Below, piece after piece: positions 1 through 10,430 of a stretch of 64,000 nucleotides of DNA. The notes beneath the pieces were generated by a model. The model did no database searches and was not told the DNA's origin. It worked only from the letters and a program-made list of their open reading frames with translations. A program made the position numbers and the translations under genes. The DNA is from Ignatzschineria rhizosphaerae (GTDB lineage: Bacteria; Pseudomonadota; Gammaproteobacteria; Cardiobacteriales; Wohlfahrtiimonadaceae), in assembly GCF_022655595.1 (NCBI RefSeq), contig NZ_CP093379.1, positions 1,422,501 to 1,486,500 of the forward strand. The letters run 5' to 3'. Numbering within the stretch: position 1 is the stretch's first letter; every line of letters starts with the position of its first letter.

Positions 1-599
1 CAGATCGCTTAATCGATGCTTATGCGCGAGTTCCTAAACTTGTATCGCATCTGCATCTTCCTGTGCAATCAGGTTCAGATCACATCTTAATGATGATGAA
101 ACGCAATCATACTGTTTTAGAGTACAAAGCAAAAATTAAAAAGCTTCGTGCTATTCGCCCTGATATTTCGATCTCCACAGATTTAATCGTCGGTTTCCCT
201 GGTGAAACGGCAGCAGACTTTGAAGCAACCATGAAACTTGTAGAAGATATTCACTACGATCACTCATTTAGCTTTATCTACTCAGCACGCCCAGGCACGC
301 CGGCGGCAAATCTTCCTGACGATGTCTCTATGGAAGAGAAAAAGGAACGTCTTGCCCGTTTACAAGCAAAACTCACGGAGCAAGCTAATGCGATTTCTCA
401 AGGAATGGTAGGCACTATTCAACGAATTTTAGTAGATCGCCCTTCTCGCAATAACCCTAAAGAGTTATCGGGAAGAACGGAAAATAACCGCGTTGTGAAC
501 TTTGAAGCACCACAAGAGCTAATTGGTCACTTCTGCGATGTACTCATTACCGATGCGCAAGCATTTTCACTTCGTGGGCGCTTAGCTCTCGAACAATAG
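1..599 (+). CDS. miaB: MiaB, tRNA-2-methylthio-N6-dimethylallyladenosine synthase (3' part)
   Basis: This is the C-terminal part of the radical-SAM methylthiotransferase that converts i6A37 to ms2i6A37 in tRNAs reading UNN codons. The frame is open from base 3 and begins inside the radical-SAM core; [10 protein letters not shown] (about bases 51-80) and [11 protein letters not shown] are hallmark MiaB segments. The last ~65 residues, from about LVDRPS onward, form the TRAM RNA-binding domain. The N-terminal UPF0004 domain and the CxxxCxxC cluster motif lie left of the window. The gene ends at TAG and is followed at once by a strong hairpin terminator. Assignment to MiaB rather than RimO or MtaB rests on these conserved segments and is confident. 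Confidence 0.93.
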   Translation, partial: DRLIDAYARVPKLVSHLHLPVQSGSDHILMMMKRNHTVLEYKAKIKKLRAIRPDISISTDLIVGFPGETAADFEATMKLVEDIHYDHSFSFIYSARPGTPAANLPDDVSMEEKKERLARLQAKLTEQANAISQGMVGTIQRILVDRPSRNNPKELSGRTENNRVVNFEAPQELIGHFCDVLITDAQAFSLRGRLALEQ

Positions 600-608
600 A
601 CTTTAATA

Positions 609-640
609 AAGAGATCAACCCATGTTGATCTCTTCTTGTT
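609..640 (+). terminator. Rho-independent terminator after miaB
   Basis: A perfect 10 bp stem (610-619 with 624-633, AGAGATCAAC/GTTGATCTCT) with a four-base loop is followed by a T-rich stretch. It lies 10 bases after the miaB stop codon. Confidence 0.8.
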
Positions 641-765
641 TCACCAAAGTGATAATAATCCAAAGTATTGAATACTTGATAAACTCATCAAAACCATTCA
701 ACCGATTATTACCAACGTTACAAAATCACAGAATTTTTAATTCAAGATATCGTAAAAAGGAATAA

Positions 766-2265
766 ATGATGAATATTAACAAAATGATGTTCCAAGTATC
801 GCAAGATGCTCTTGACCAACACGCAACAGATTGCCTTGTTATCGGCGCATTTGAAGAGCAGTTAAGTGATGATGCAAAAAGCCTTGATAAAGCTTTAAAT
901 GGCAAGCTTACAAAGCTACTTGAAAGCGGAGATATTAGCGGTAAAGCGGGTGAAATCTTATCACTTATTGATCTTGATGGGATTCAAGCAAAACGCCTTG
1001 TAATCGTCGGTCTTGGTAAGAAAGAGAAATTCTCCCTCGATGGTCTACGCAAAGCGGTTCTCGCGGTGACAAGATGGGCAAAAGCAACGCCAGTAAAAAC
1101 ATTAACCTTCTCCCTTCTTCAACAGTGCAAAATTAAAGAGACCTCTATCGCAACGCTTATTCAAGCTGCGGGCGATGCACTCTATCAATTTGCCGCACCT
1201 AAAAAAGAAGCCGTAAAAGCACTTGACCTTCAAAGCATTACTGTTTTAGATGCAAATGCTGATCAAACTGTGAAAAACGCCGTTGCTTACGGGCAAGCGC
1301 TTGTTAATGGTATGAGTCTTACTAAAGATCTTGCCAATATGCCGGCGAACATGATGACGCCAACAGATCTTGGTGAAGCAGCTTTAGCGCTTGCTAAAGA
1401 GTTCCCAAATGTGAAAGCAACCGTGCTTGATAAAGCACAAATTGAAGCGCTTAAAATGGGCTCATTCTTATCAGTTGCGCAAGGCTCGGTTGAAGAACCA
1501 CGCTTTATCGTGCTTGAATATAAACACGCAGACAACAAAGATGAAGCACCGATTGCGCTCGTTGGTAAAGGTGTAACATTTGATACAGGCGGTATTTCTC
1601 TTAAGCCAGGCGCTGCGATGGATGAGATGAAATACGATATGGGCGGTGCTGCTTCTGTTCTTGGAACATTCCGTGCACTTGCTGAGCTTAACATCAAAAC
1701 AAATGTGATGGGCTTTATTCCGGCAACAGAAAATATGCCATCTGGCACAGCTGTAAAGCCTGGTGATGTTGTCACTTCAATGTCGGGGCAAACGATTGAA
1801 ATCCTCAACACCGATGCCGAAGGCCGCTTAATCCTTTGTGATGCGTTAACCTACGCAACACAACACAAACCTAAAGCAATCGTGGATATCGCAACGTTAA
1901 CAGGCGCAATCATCATCGCTCTTGGTCATGAAGTATCAGGTCTTTTCGGTAACAATGAGGCGCTTACTGCAAAAATTAAAGCATCAGCAGATAGCACTCG
2001 AGATCATGTTTGGGAGTTTCCTATCTGGAATGAGATCTATCAGCCAATGCTTGATTCAAACTTTGCAGATATGGGAAATATCAGCACAGGTGGCAGAGGC
2101 GCAGGTTCAATCACGGCAGCATGCTTCCTTGAGCGCTTTGTAGAAGAATACCCTTGGGTACATTTAGATGTAGCAGGTACAGCATGGACTTCAGGTAAAG
2201 AGAAAGGTTCAACCGCTCGCCCTGTTCCATTACTTTTAGATTTCATCAAAAATTATCAAGCATAA
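766..2265 (+). CDS. pepA: Leucyl aminopeptidase (M17 family)
   Basis: Cytosolic dizinc aminopeptidase that releases N-terminal residues from peptides. The 499-residue length fits PepA. The N-terminal macro-like domain covers about residues 1-170 and the catalytic domain the rest. Visible active-site segments are GKGVTFDTGG (K268, D273), KYDMGG (D291) and NTDAEGRL (D350, E352, R354), which carry the metal ligands and the catalytic lysine and arginine of the family. Two ATG codons sit in tandem (766 and 769); the AAAAAGGA ribosome site near 753-761 fits either. In some bacteria PepA also binds DNA at cer sites or at carAB; nothing here tests that. It stands alone between miaB and gapA. Confidence 0.95.
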   Translation: MMNINKMMFQVSQDALDQHATDCLVIGAFEEQLSDDAKSLDKALNGKLTKLLESGDISGKAGEILSLIDLDGIQAKRLVIVGLGKKEKFSLDGLRKAVLAVTRWAKATPVKTLTFSLLQQCKIKETSIATLIQAAGDALYQFAAPKKEAVKALDLQSITVLDANADQTVKNAVAYGQALVNGMSLTKDLANMPANMMTPTDLGEAALALAKEFPNVKATVLDKAQIEALKMGSFLSVAQGSVEEPRFIVLEYKHADNKDEAPIALVGKGVTFDTGGISLKPGAAMDEMKYDMGGAASVLGTFRALAELNIKTNVMGFIPATENMPSGTAVKPGDVVTSMSGQTIEILNTDAEGRLILCDALTYATQHKPKAIVDIATLTGAIIIALGHEVSGLFGNNEALTAKIKASADSTRDHVWEFPIWNEIYQPMLDSNFADMGNISTGGRGAGSITAACFLERFVEEYPWVHLDVAGTAWTSGKEKGSTARPVPLLLDFIKNYQA

Positions 2266-2356
2266 TTTTTAATATCACTATTTATTCAATCTTTGAGTTG
2301 AAGCAACGCTTTATTTTACAGTTGCGTTACACTCAAAGGGATATTTTTTAATTTAA

Positions 2357-3403
<1,047 letters not shown>

Positions 3404-3455
3404 GCACTATTTGAAAAGAAGATTAATCTTTCAAAAGCATTAATCCAGGCTTCAT

Positions 3456-3496
3456 AAAAAAACGCTCTAGATCTTTTAGATTTTGAGCGTTTTTTA
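3456..3496 (+). terminator. Terminator after gapA
   Basis: AAAAAAACGCTC pairs with GAGCGTTTTTT across a 17-base spacer. The A- and T-tracts on the two sides would let it work in both directions, so it could also serve the minus-strand gene ending at 3687. Confidence 0.75.
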
Positions 3497-3686
3497 TAGG
3501 CTTTTGAGAAAGTAAAATCACTTTAAAAATCTATTGCCATGGAGAAAGTGAAACGACTGCTTGTAAACGGCTCACTCTCTTACACAATAAGAATTATCAT
3601 CTTTCTTAAACCACTTTCTTCGAGGCTTTCTTCAATACTTTCTTCAATGCTTTATAAATTCACATATTCAACCAGATCTCTAGCTA

Positions 3687-4433
3687 CTACCACTGATTTT
3701 CGGCAAGGAGCTGCTTCATACGTTTCACGCTCTCTTCATTTAATTCACGAACATGGCGCTCTGATCTTTTCACTTCTCGGCTTAACGTTTGCAATAACGC
3801 TTTAGCCTCTTCTAAATCCCCCCAAGCAAGCAGATCTTCTGCATAACTAACCCTAGCATCAAAGCCAGGATAATACTTGATAATCGCTTGATACTCATGC
3901 TTAGAGGCAACTTTATCCCCTTTTAAAGCTAACGCTTTGGCATAATATAAGCGCCCTATTGCCGTATGAAAATCAGGATTATGCATTTTTAACTGCGTTA
4001 ATGTATTTAAGCATTCATCGGCATTTCCAAGGTGATAATAGCACTTTGCGATTTGTAATAGTAACTCTGGATCGGTAGCGTAAAGCCCTTTTAAAATTCT
4101 TAAATAGACCATCAATGCTTGCTGATACTCTTTCACTCCCAAATAAGCATCCCCTAACCGCTTTTGATTAGCGTAAGTCTCTGCCGTCTCATTAGCTTTA
4201 AGCGCCTCTTTCAACTCCGCTTGAGGGTTTAATATCTTCTTAATCTTATTAGTCACTTTATAACCTTGACGACTATTTAATAGCCCCGGCAGTACAACCA
4301 TTAATAGATATGCTAAAAAACCAGCTACCGGCAAAATAATGACGATATAGATCCAATACCGATCTTGCCCTGTTTTAAAGACATGAATAACGCAGCAAAA
4401 TGCAATAATTAAATCAAGAATATAAAAGGGCAT
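3687..4433 (-). CDS. Inner-membrane tetratricopeptide repeat protein
   Basis: I do not recognise a named gene. The protein has 248 residues from ATG 4433. A TTG ten codons upstream (4463) is a less likely start. Two hydrophobic segments lie near residues 3-18 and 27-50, a layout like the PLDc_N membrane anchor. After a short linker come TPR-type helix pairs from about residue 85 to 215, for example the stretches around GDAYLGVKEYQQALMVYLR and AKCYYHLGNADECLNTL. The C-terminus is charged. It probably sits in the inner membrane with the repeats in the cytoplasm as a protein-interaction scaffold. No operon partner is close: gapA converges on one side and an AT-rich gap follows on the other. Confidence 0.7.
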   Translation of the reverse strand: MPFYILDLIIAFCCVIHVFKTGQDRYWIYIVIILPVAGFLAYLLMVVLPGLLNSRQGYKVTNKIKKILNPQAELKEALKANETAETYANQKRLGDAYLGVKEYQQALMVYLRILKGLYATDPELLLQIAKCYYHLGNADECLNTLTQLKMHNPDFHTAIGRLYYAKALALKGDKVASKHEYQAIIKYYPGFDARVSYAEDLLAWGDLEEAKALLQTLSREVKRSERHVRELNEESVKRMKQLLAENQW

Positions 4434-4608
4434 AAAATTATAACCTACTTGAATAAATACCAATGTAACAGAGAAGGTTCATTATAAAAAAGCATCCGAA
4501 AAGATATTATCACCGATCTTTACCTCAATAAAAACCCATAATAATATAATTCATTATCAAAAGCGGATAATTATAAGCCCGTAATTAATAGCAGTATTTC
4601 ATTGTATT

Positions 4609-4641
4609 AAATAGTATTTACATTCGATCTAAATACTATTT
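4609..4641. repeat. 11 bp inverted repeat in a gene-free stretch
   Basis: AAATAGTATTT (4609-4619) and AAATACTATTT (4631-4641) form a perfect dyad with an 11-base spacer. It lies in the 4464-4860 gap between the TPR gene and the 3' end of the efflux-pump gene. No T-run follows, so it is not an obvious terminator. I see no gene in the gap. Confidence 0.5.
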
Positions 4642-4860
4642 TATTAAACTCGCATGGCTTATTAGATAAACAGCTAGGCTCCGTTACGGTAGATCGCAAA
4701 TATCTTCCTCGCTTGTATCCTAGGATTCAATGATCATTAAAAATGCATCTTAAAATCATTACTTTTAAACCTAGTGGGAGTTCAAAGGTTTAATAAGGGA
4801 GATTATTATCATCTCTTTTATCTAAATCTCTTTTATCTAAAAGTCGTGATCTTATTACGA

Positions 4861-6069
4861 CTATTTTTCTATAGAAGCTCTCACTTCTCGCCACGGCTGA
4901 TAAAGACCGGCATAAGCAATCACAGCTAAAATTCCTGAAATCCCCATTACTGGTACTAATAATTCTTGATGATGCGTCACAAGGAGACTCGCAATAGCCC
5001 CGACAAAAAATTGCGTTGAAGAGTTTAATGCCATAGCGGCCCCTGCTCTATCGTAATTGAGCTCAATAATTTGCGAGACGATATTGTTACCGATAAAACC
5101 AGACACACACATTAAAAGAAATGTCGAAAGGAAAAAGCCAATTAGGGATTGCCCACCGATTAAGAGCATTACAATGCCGGAGATACTCATCCAACATAAG
5201 CCAAAAATAATCAGTGTTAAAACATTAAAACGGCGCAGACAAACAATATTAAGCAGCGCACTGACAATCACGCCCACGATATTTAAACCAAAGAGAATAC
5301 TAAATTCAAACTCTGTTAAACCATATTTAGCCTGATAAAGATAAGAGGAACCTGTGACATACGCAAAAGTAATACCAGATGGAAGCGCGCACCCGAGCAT
5401 CGCCCCTAAAGAACGGCGGTCTTTTAGAATTAAGAAGTAGTTATAAAAAGTATCCCCAATGGTGATCTTCGGTCTCTCCTCCTTCTTATAAGTTTCTGGC
5501 AAGAAGAAAAAAGTTAAGAAAAATGCCATAGAGCCAAAGAAGGTCAATGCCCAAAAGAGCGCTCGCCAGCTATCAAATACATAAAGCAGCATCACGCCCA
5601 CAAGCGGCGCTAGAAGAGGCGCTATCATCATAATTACTTGCACCACAGACATCATGACAGCAACTTGCTTACCTTTAAATACATCACGAATCACCGCCCT
5701 ACCCACAACCATACAAGCCCCAGCGCCAATCGCTTGAATTAAGCGTAGTGCTTGTAGCCCTTCGATATTTGCAATAAAGGTACTTGCTATACTTGTGAGT
5801 GAATAAATAGTTGCCCCAATTAAGATAATATTACGGCGCCCATACTTGTCTGAAAGCGGGCCGTAAAACATCATGCCAATACATAATCCTACTAAAAAGA
5901 GTGTTAAAGTCTTTTTCACTTCAGAATCTGTTGTAGCTAGACCTTCTTGAATTTGTAAAAATGCCGGTAAATAAAGATCTATCGACATCGGCGCAAATGC
6001 ACCCATTAAGGTAATAATGACCACTAACAAGGGGGCTTTAGGAAGTTTTTTAGGCGTAAAAAAGGTCAT
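4861..6069 (-). CDS. Bcr/CflA-family multidrug efflux MFS transporter
   Basis: A 402-residue, 12-helix major-facilitator drug/proton antiporter of the DHA1 group. The first helix carries MGAFAPMSIDLYLPAF, the signature of the Bcr/CflA branch with its membrane-embedded acidic residue. The loop between helices 2 and 3 has motif A (GPLSDKYGRR), and helix 5 is rich in glycine and proline (motif C, IAPLLAPLVG). It likely exports drugs or small metabolites such as sulfonamide, bicyclomycin or cysteine, but the substrate cannot be read from sequence. The gene stands alone, divergent from cysS. Confidence 0.88.
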   Translation of the reverse strand: MTFFTPKKLPKAPLLVVIITLMGAFAPMSIDLYLPAFLQIQEGLATTDSEVKKTLTLFLVGLCIGMMFYGPLSDKYGRRNIILIGATIYSLTSIASTFIANIEGLQALRLIQAIGAGACMVVGRAVIRDVFKGKQVAVMMSVVQVIMMIAPLLAPLVGVMLLYVFDSWRALFWALTFFGSMAFFLTFFFLPETYKKEERPKITIGDTFYNYFLILKDRRSLGAMLGCALPSGITFAYVTGSSYLYQAKYGLTEFEFSILFGLNIVGVIVSALLNIVCLRRFNVLTLIIFGLCWMSISGIVMLLIGGQSLIGFFLSTFLLMCVSGFIGNNIVSQIIELNYDRAGAAMALNSSTQFFVGAIASLLVTHHQELLVPVMGISGILAVIAYAGLYQPWREVRASIEK

Positions 6070-6303
6070 GAGATTCAGTAAATACTCTTATTGGGTAATC
6101 ATTCGAATATTGATGTTTTCTTGAGCTACATCAAATGAGAATGAGAATTATAGCATAACTCTTTCGAGGCATGATCTTTGCGATAACGATTTACATCAAT
6201 CGAGCTTTTGATCGAATAAACTATGCTTCTATCATTGTCCTTAGAGATACGTTAAAATAGCCCATTCACTTATCCGTTAATAGCTAGAGAGTCGAGAATA
6301 GAG

Positions 6304-7668
6304 ATGATTCAGGTATACAATAGCCTAACTAGAAAAAAAGAACCCTTTGTTCCTATCAATCCCCATCATATTAATATGTATGTTTGTGGAATGACGGTTT
6401 ATGATTACTGTCATATCGGTCACGCTCGCTCTTTAGTTGCATTTGATATGATCAATCGTTACTTCCGCCATCGTGGATTTAACATGAAATTTGTGCGTAA
6501 TATCACCGATATTGATGACAAAATTATTGCAAGAGCAAATGAACGCGGCATTACCATTCAAGAACTTACTGCTGAATTTATCGATAAGATGAATGAAGAT
6601 TGTGAGGCGCTTAATATCTTAAAGCCTGACCAAGAGCCTCGTGCAACCGAGCATATTGCCGGCATGTTAGAGATGATTGGGAAGCTGATTGAAAAAGGCC
6701 TAGCTTATCCTGCTGAAAATGGTGATGTATATTACCGAGTGCGTGAATTTAAAGAGTATGGCAAGCTCTCTAATCAATCTATAGATGAACTTCGCTCAGG
6801 CGAGCGAGTCGCAGTAGATCAATTTAAAGAAGATCCATTAGATTTCGTGCTTTGGAAACATGCCAAAGAGGGAGAACCTTATTGGGATTCACCTTTTGGA
6901 AAAGGTCGCCCAGGTTGGCATATTGAATGTTCTGTAATGAGCGCTGAAGAACTTGGCACTCATTTTGATATTCACGGCGGCGGTATGGATTTAAAATTCC
7001 CGCACCATGAATGTGAGATTGCGCAATCAGAAGGTTGTCATGATCACCCAATGGCAAATTACTGGATGCATAATGGCTTTATCAATATTGATAATGAGAA
7101 AATGAGTAAATCTCTTGGAAATTTCTTCACTATTCGTGAAATTTTAGAGATCTATCCCGCAGAAGTGCTTCGCTTCTTTATCTTAAATGCCCATTATCGC
7201 AGCCATATTAACTATTCTGATGAAACCATTACCCAAGCAGGCAACGGGCTTCGTAGACTCTATACAGCGCTTAGCCAAGCGCCGGAAACGATTCCTACAC
7301 TTCCAGAGTCGCACCCATTAATGGATAAATTCTACGCAGCGATGGATGATGACTTTAATTCTCCCCTTGCCATCTCCATATTATATGAAGCAGCAACGGC
7401 GTATAATAAAACGGGAGAGGCAATCTACTACACGCTCCTTAAAGAGTTAGGAGGTGTTCTTGGCTTACTTCAGCAAGCGCCGGAAGCATTCCTTCAAGGG
7501 GATAGCAATGATCTTGGAATTGATATTGATGCCATGATTCTTGCTAGAAATGAAGCACGCGCCAATAAAGAGTGGGCAGAATCTGATCGTATTCGTGATG
7601 AACTCACCGCTCTTGGCATTGCCCTTGAAGATAAAGATGGTAAAACAACTTGGAGAAAAATATCATGA
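6304..7668 (+). CDS. cysS: Cysteine--tRNA ligase
   Basis: Class I aminoacyl-tRNA synthetase that charges tRNA-Cys. The length of 454 residues is typical. The zinc/cysteine-binding C28 precedes the HIGH motif (residues 37-40), C209 and the HHE segment (234-236) supply further zinc ligands, and KMSKS is at 266-270. The DALR anticodon-binding region occupies the C-terminal third. The start is ATG 6304, five bases after a GTCGAGA segment. Its TGA overlaps the start codon of the DUF493 gene, so the two are translationally coupled. Confidence 0.96.
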   Translation: MIQVYNSLTRKKEPFVPINPHHINMYVCGMTVYDYCHIGHARSLVAFDMINRYFRHRGFNMKFVRNITDIDDKIIARANERGITIQELTAEFIDKMNEDCEALNILKPDQEPRATEHIAGMLEMIGKLIEKGLAYPAENGDVYYRVREFKEYGKLSNQSIDELRSGERVAVDQFKEDPLDFVLWKHAKEGEPYWDSPFGKGRPGWHIECSVMSAEELGTHFDIHGGGMDLKFPHHECEIAQSEGCHDHPMANYWMHNGFINIDNEKMSKSLGNFFTIREILEIYPAEVLRFFILNAHYRSHINYSDETITQAGNGLRRLYTALSQAPETIPTLPESHPLMDKFYAAMDDDFNSPLAISILYEAATAYNKTGEAIYYTLLKELGGVLGLLQQAPEAFLQGDSNDLGIDIDAMILARNEARANKEWAESDRIRDELTALGIALEDKDGKTTWRKIS

Positions 7669-7940
7669 TTAATCCAGAAACAGGGGAAGCACTTGTTGAA
7701 TTCCCAACACACTTTTCTTTTAAAGTCACTGGCGCTAATACCGATGATTTTGAAGAGACAATTATTACATTAATGACGGAAGTAGATCCTAAGCTCGATC
7801 ACGACCGTATTAAGAGAAACTTGAGCAAAACCGGTAAGTATCTCTCTTTAACAATTGATGTTTATGTGACAGAGCAAGGCCATATTGATAAGGTCTATGA
7901 GCTTTTAAAAGATGAGAAAAAGGTTTTATTTGCAATCTAA
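7665..7940 (+). CDS. YbeD/DUF493-family small regulatory-type protein
   Basis: A 91-residue protein of the DUF493 family; E. coli YbeD is the best-known member and has an ACT-like fold. The family sits next to lipoate genes in enterics and its role is not settled. Sequence signs are the start with FPTHFSFKVTG, a central block around VDPKLDHDRIK, and the end with SLTIDVYV and HIDKVYELL. The start is ATG 7665, which forms an ATGA overlap with the cysS stop; no separate ribosome site is needed. A strong terminator follows. Confidence 0.85.
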   Translation: MINPETGEALVEFPTHFSFKVTGANTDDFEETIITLMTEVDPKLDHDRIKRNLSKTGKYLSLTIDVYVTEQGHIDKVYELLKDEKKVLFAI

Positions 7941-7964
7941 CGATGCCTTAAAAACCAAAACTAC

Positions 7965-7996
7965 AAAAAAGCGGCGCTTTATAGCCGCTTTTTTCT
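7965..7996 (+). terminator. Terminator after cysS-DUF493
   Basis: A perfect 11 bp stem (7965-7975 with 7984-7994, AAAAAAGCGGC/GCCGCTTTTTT) around an 8-base loop, with its T-run in the 3' arm. Confidence 0.88.
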
Positions 7997-8113
7997 TCTC
8001 TATCTCTCTTTTCTCACTATTCGCATCCTTAAAGAGAGAACAATATAGCAATAACCTCATTACTAGAGATTATTTTCCAGCTTTTGGGATGAGAGATTTA
8101 AATAATTACTAGA

Positions 8114-8590
8114 TTACGAGATATATCTCATGACAATAGTATTTTCACTCACATCATTCTCGATTTTTTCAAACCCAATCTTTTTATAAAGGGCAATCGC
8201 GCTCTTATTGTCAATGGCAACGACCAATGTCATATTAATTCCCGGAAAACGCCGAAAAGCTTCTTGTATTGTTGCTTGAATTAATCCTTCTCCAATCGAC
8301 TTTCCCTGCAATTGTCTTTGAACATACATCTGATAAATATTACCGGTGCCTTGCTCATCTTTGACAAAAAAGCAGATCCCCACTAAACGATCTTGCCAAA
8401 ATGCCCCCATCACAAACCGCTCAAAGCATTGCTGAATAATATCTTGCTCTGTTTTTAACTCAGGAATATTTACTAGATCTTCATACTTATCATGAAAAAA
8501 TGAAGGATATCGCTTCAAAGATTCTAACCGAAGTGCTCTATAATCACGGCTCTCCTCTGGTTTTAATAAACGATAGTCCATTATCATCAT
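8114..8590 (-). CDS. GNAT-family N-acetyltransferase
   Basis: A 158-residue acetyl-CoA-dependent acyltransferase of the GNAT fold. Motif A is visible as YVQRQLQGKSIGEGLIQATI (residues ~88-107). Motif B follows in the C-terminal part with the typical NKSAIALYKKIGFEKI. The substrate is unknown. The ATG overlaps the stop of the upstream TraB/GumN gene (TAATG), so the two form a tight operon on the minus strand. A functional link to that protein is possible but not shown. Confidence 0.85.
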   Translation of the reverse strand: MMIMDYRLLKPEESRDYRALRLESLKRYPSFFHDKYEDLVNIPELKTEQDIIQQCFERFVMGAFWQDRLVGICFFVKDEQGTGNIYQMYVQRQLQGKSIGEGLIQATIQEAFRRFPGINMTLVVAIDNKSAIALYKKIGFEKIENDVSENTIVMRYIS

Positions 8591-9594
8591 TAATCTAGCT
8601 CTCTCTTATCAAAAAGCGGCGTTAACTCAAAACCTTCCTCTCTTAAAAGTTCGACCATCCCTTCATCACTTAAAAGATGAAAAGCACCTACCGCAATAAA
8701 ATGGAAATTCTCTGTTTTCGCATTCTCTTTTAAAAGCGGGGAAAGGGTTTTGAGCCATGCTTTATTACGATTAAAGAGCAAAACATCATAATAATGTGCA
8801 ATATCTGCCTCATTTTCATCAGCATGGAGAGAGATTCCTTCCATTTGATTCATCACTTGCGTGAACTCTTCAATATCATTTTTTTCATAACTCTGAATAA
8901 GATCTTTATTAAGTCCTTGCAGTAATGCTTGATTATCAAGCCATGCCTCAATCATTATTTTAGACAGTGGCTTTGAAGCTTCTACATAATACTCTAAAGA
9001 CTCTCCGATCTCTTCTAATCCGACATTTTCAATCGTTTTACCTGAAATGTAGGTTCTTAGGAGCTTTTCCATGCCAAAATCAGCGTGATATTCTTTACCA
9101 ATATCGAGCATCATCATCATTAAAATAAATTCATTTGATAACTGATCTTGCTGCGCTAATAAGACAATACGCTGTTTACGAAGAGCATCACGAACACCTT
9201 CTGCATATTGTGGTGTAAAGCGCTCCTCTATCGTTCTCGTTTCTGGTTTAAATGCCGAAAAAATCGCTTGAGAATAGATTCTCTGCTCATCTTGAATCGA
9301 TGGGAATACAATTTGTATCTCTGTCACAAGATGCGTACTTTGATCAATCAGCAAAGCCGCTTGATCTGATATCGCACTCTCTTTAGTACCAATATGCACA
9401 GTTCCTAAAAGTGCTCCGACATCTTTTCCCTCATAACTGATCTTCCAAAGAAAAGAAGCGTCAGGATTAGATATCGGCGTTTTCTCTGCATAAGTTGGCA
9501 TGATTATCGCCATCACTAATAATAATCCCGCCATGAATAATGATCGAAATCTTGCTTGAATTTTTCTTATTACACTCACAAATAATATTCCCAC
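8590..9594 (-). CDS. TraB/GumN-family protein, exported
   Basis: A member of the TraB/GumN (PF01963) family, a fold shared with metalloproteases of the Tiki group; bacterial members are uncharacterised. Family motifs are the early LLGTVHIGT segment and the late GAFHLLSDEG segment, with long helices between. A signal-anchor or signal peptide ends near MPTYAEK, so the protein is probably periplasmic or membrane tethered. The start is unsure: GTG 9594 gives 334 residues, while GTG 9576, eight bases after GTGGGA, would give 328. It overlaps the GNAT gene by one base. Confidence 0.82.
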   Translation of the reverse strand: MGILFVSVIRKIQARFRSLFMAGLLLVMAIIMPTYAEKTPISNPDASFLWKISYEGKDVGALLGTVHIGTKESAISDQAALLIDQSTHLVTEIQIVFPSIQDEQRIYSQAIFSAFKPETRTIEERFTPQYAEGVRDALRKQRIVLLAQQDQLSNEFILMMMMLDIGKEYHADFGMEKLLRTYISGKTIENVGLEEIGESLEYYVEASKPLSKIMIEAWLDNQALLQGLNKDLIQSYEKNDIEEFTQVMNQMEGISLHADENEADIAHYYDVLLFNRNKAWLKTLSPLLKENAKTENFHFIAVGAFHLLSDEGMVELLREEGFELTPLFDKRELD

Positions 9595-9612
9595 TGTCTT
9601 AGATGGTGATCT

Positions 9613-10161
9613 TTAAATCACAAATTTCTTAACCCATGCTTCAAATGCTGCTACCCATTTTTCAAGATGCGCTTTAGTGCCCGCTTCAAGGATCTTACCA
9701 TCTTCCGATAAAAGCGCATGATGATAACGCACATAAGCTTCTGGCTGAGACATTGCCGGCATATTTAAAAAGCTTACGATGAGCCGTAAATGCTGCTGTG
9801 CTAAAGCTGTTCCAATCGCCCCTTCACTTGCGCCTAAAATCCCCACAGGCTTACCGTCCCAAACACTTTGCCCACCAGGTCTTGAACCAATATCGAGCGC
9901 ATTTTTTAAAACACCCGGCACAGAGCGATTATATTCAGGGGTAACAATAATCACGGCATCACACGCTTTTATCTGCTCTTTAAAAGCTATAACTTCTGAA
10001 GGTTCTTTCCCATCAAAATCTTGATTGTAGAGTGGCAAATTTTTAATCTCAGCAAAGATAGGGGTAAAGTCTGCACTTAATAATTTAGAAATAGCCAGCG
10101 CAACTTTGCGATTAATAGATTCTTGGCGAATTGAACCGACGATAAATAGAACTTTTTTCAT
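9613..10161 (-). CDS. NADPH-dependent FMN reductase / quinone reductase
   Basis: A 182-residue flavodoxin-like enzyme of the NADPH:FMN/azo/quinone reductase family (ChrR/YieF/ArsH type). The phosphate-binding loop GSIRQESINRKVA is at residues 9-21. The second flavin loop TPEYNRSVPGVLKNALD is at residues ~74-90, and GASEGAIGTALAQQHLR follows. Such enzymes reduce quinones, chromate or azo compounds with NAD(P)H in the cytosol. The gene ends 18 bases before the TraB gene starts and could be the first gene of a three-gene operon with TraB and GNAT. Confidence 0.88.
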   Translation of the reverse strand: MKKVLFIVGSIRQESINRKVALAISKLLSADFTPIFAEIKNLPLYNQDFDGKEPSEVIAFKEQIKACDAVIIVTPEYNRSVPGVLKNALDIGSRPGGQSVWDGKPVGILGASEGAIGTALAQQHLRLIVSFLNMPAMSQPEAYVRYHHALLSEDGKILEAGTKAHLEKWVAAFEAWVKKFVI

Positions 10162-10430
10162 AAATACTCTCCACGGTCATTAAAATGATGCGCATTACAA
10201 CGATCAGTAAACTACTGATAACACTGTAACTCCTCTCACTACAATAACGGATAATTAGATATCTGAGAAGTGTAAATATCAAAGCTTGTCGAGTTTTGAT
10301 GGCTATGAGCAATATTTTTAATATCTCAATATTACAAGTAAAGTCCAAGAGCATTTCATCTTTATCTAAAAGATTATTAACATTGGAAAACACCCAAATT
10401 TCCTAATGTTAATAATCTTCTTTATCTGTC

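Noticed and set aside
3539-3805. 88-codon open frame after gapA
   Set aside because: Overlaps the TPR gene on the other strand, has no ribosome site and no recognisable protein features.
7912-8112. 66-codon open frame after the DUF493 gene
   Set aside because: Overlaps the DUF493 3' end and runs straight through a strong terminator; no ribosome site.
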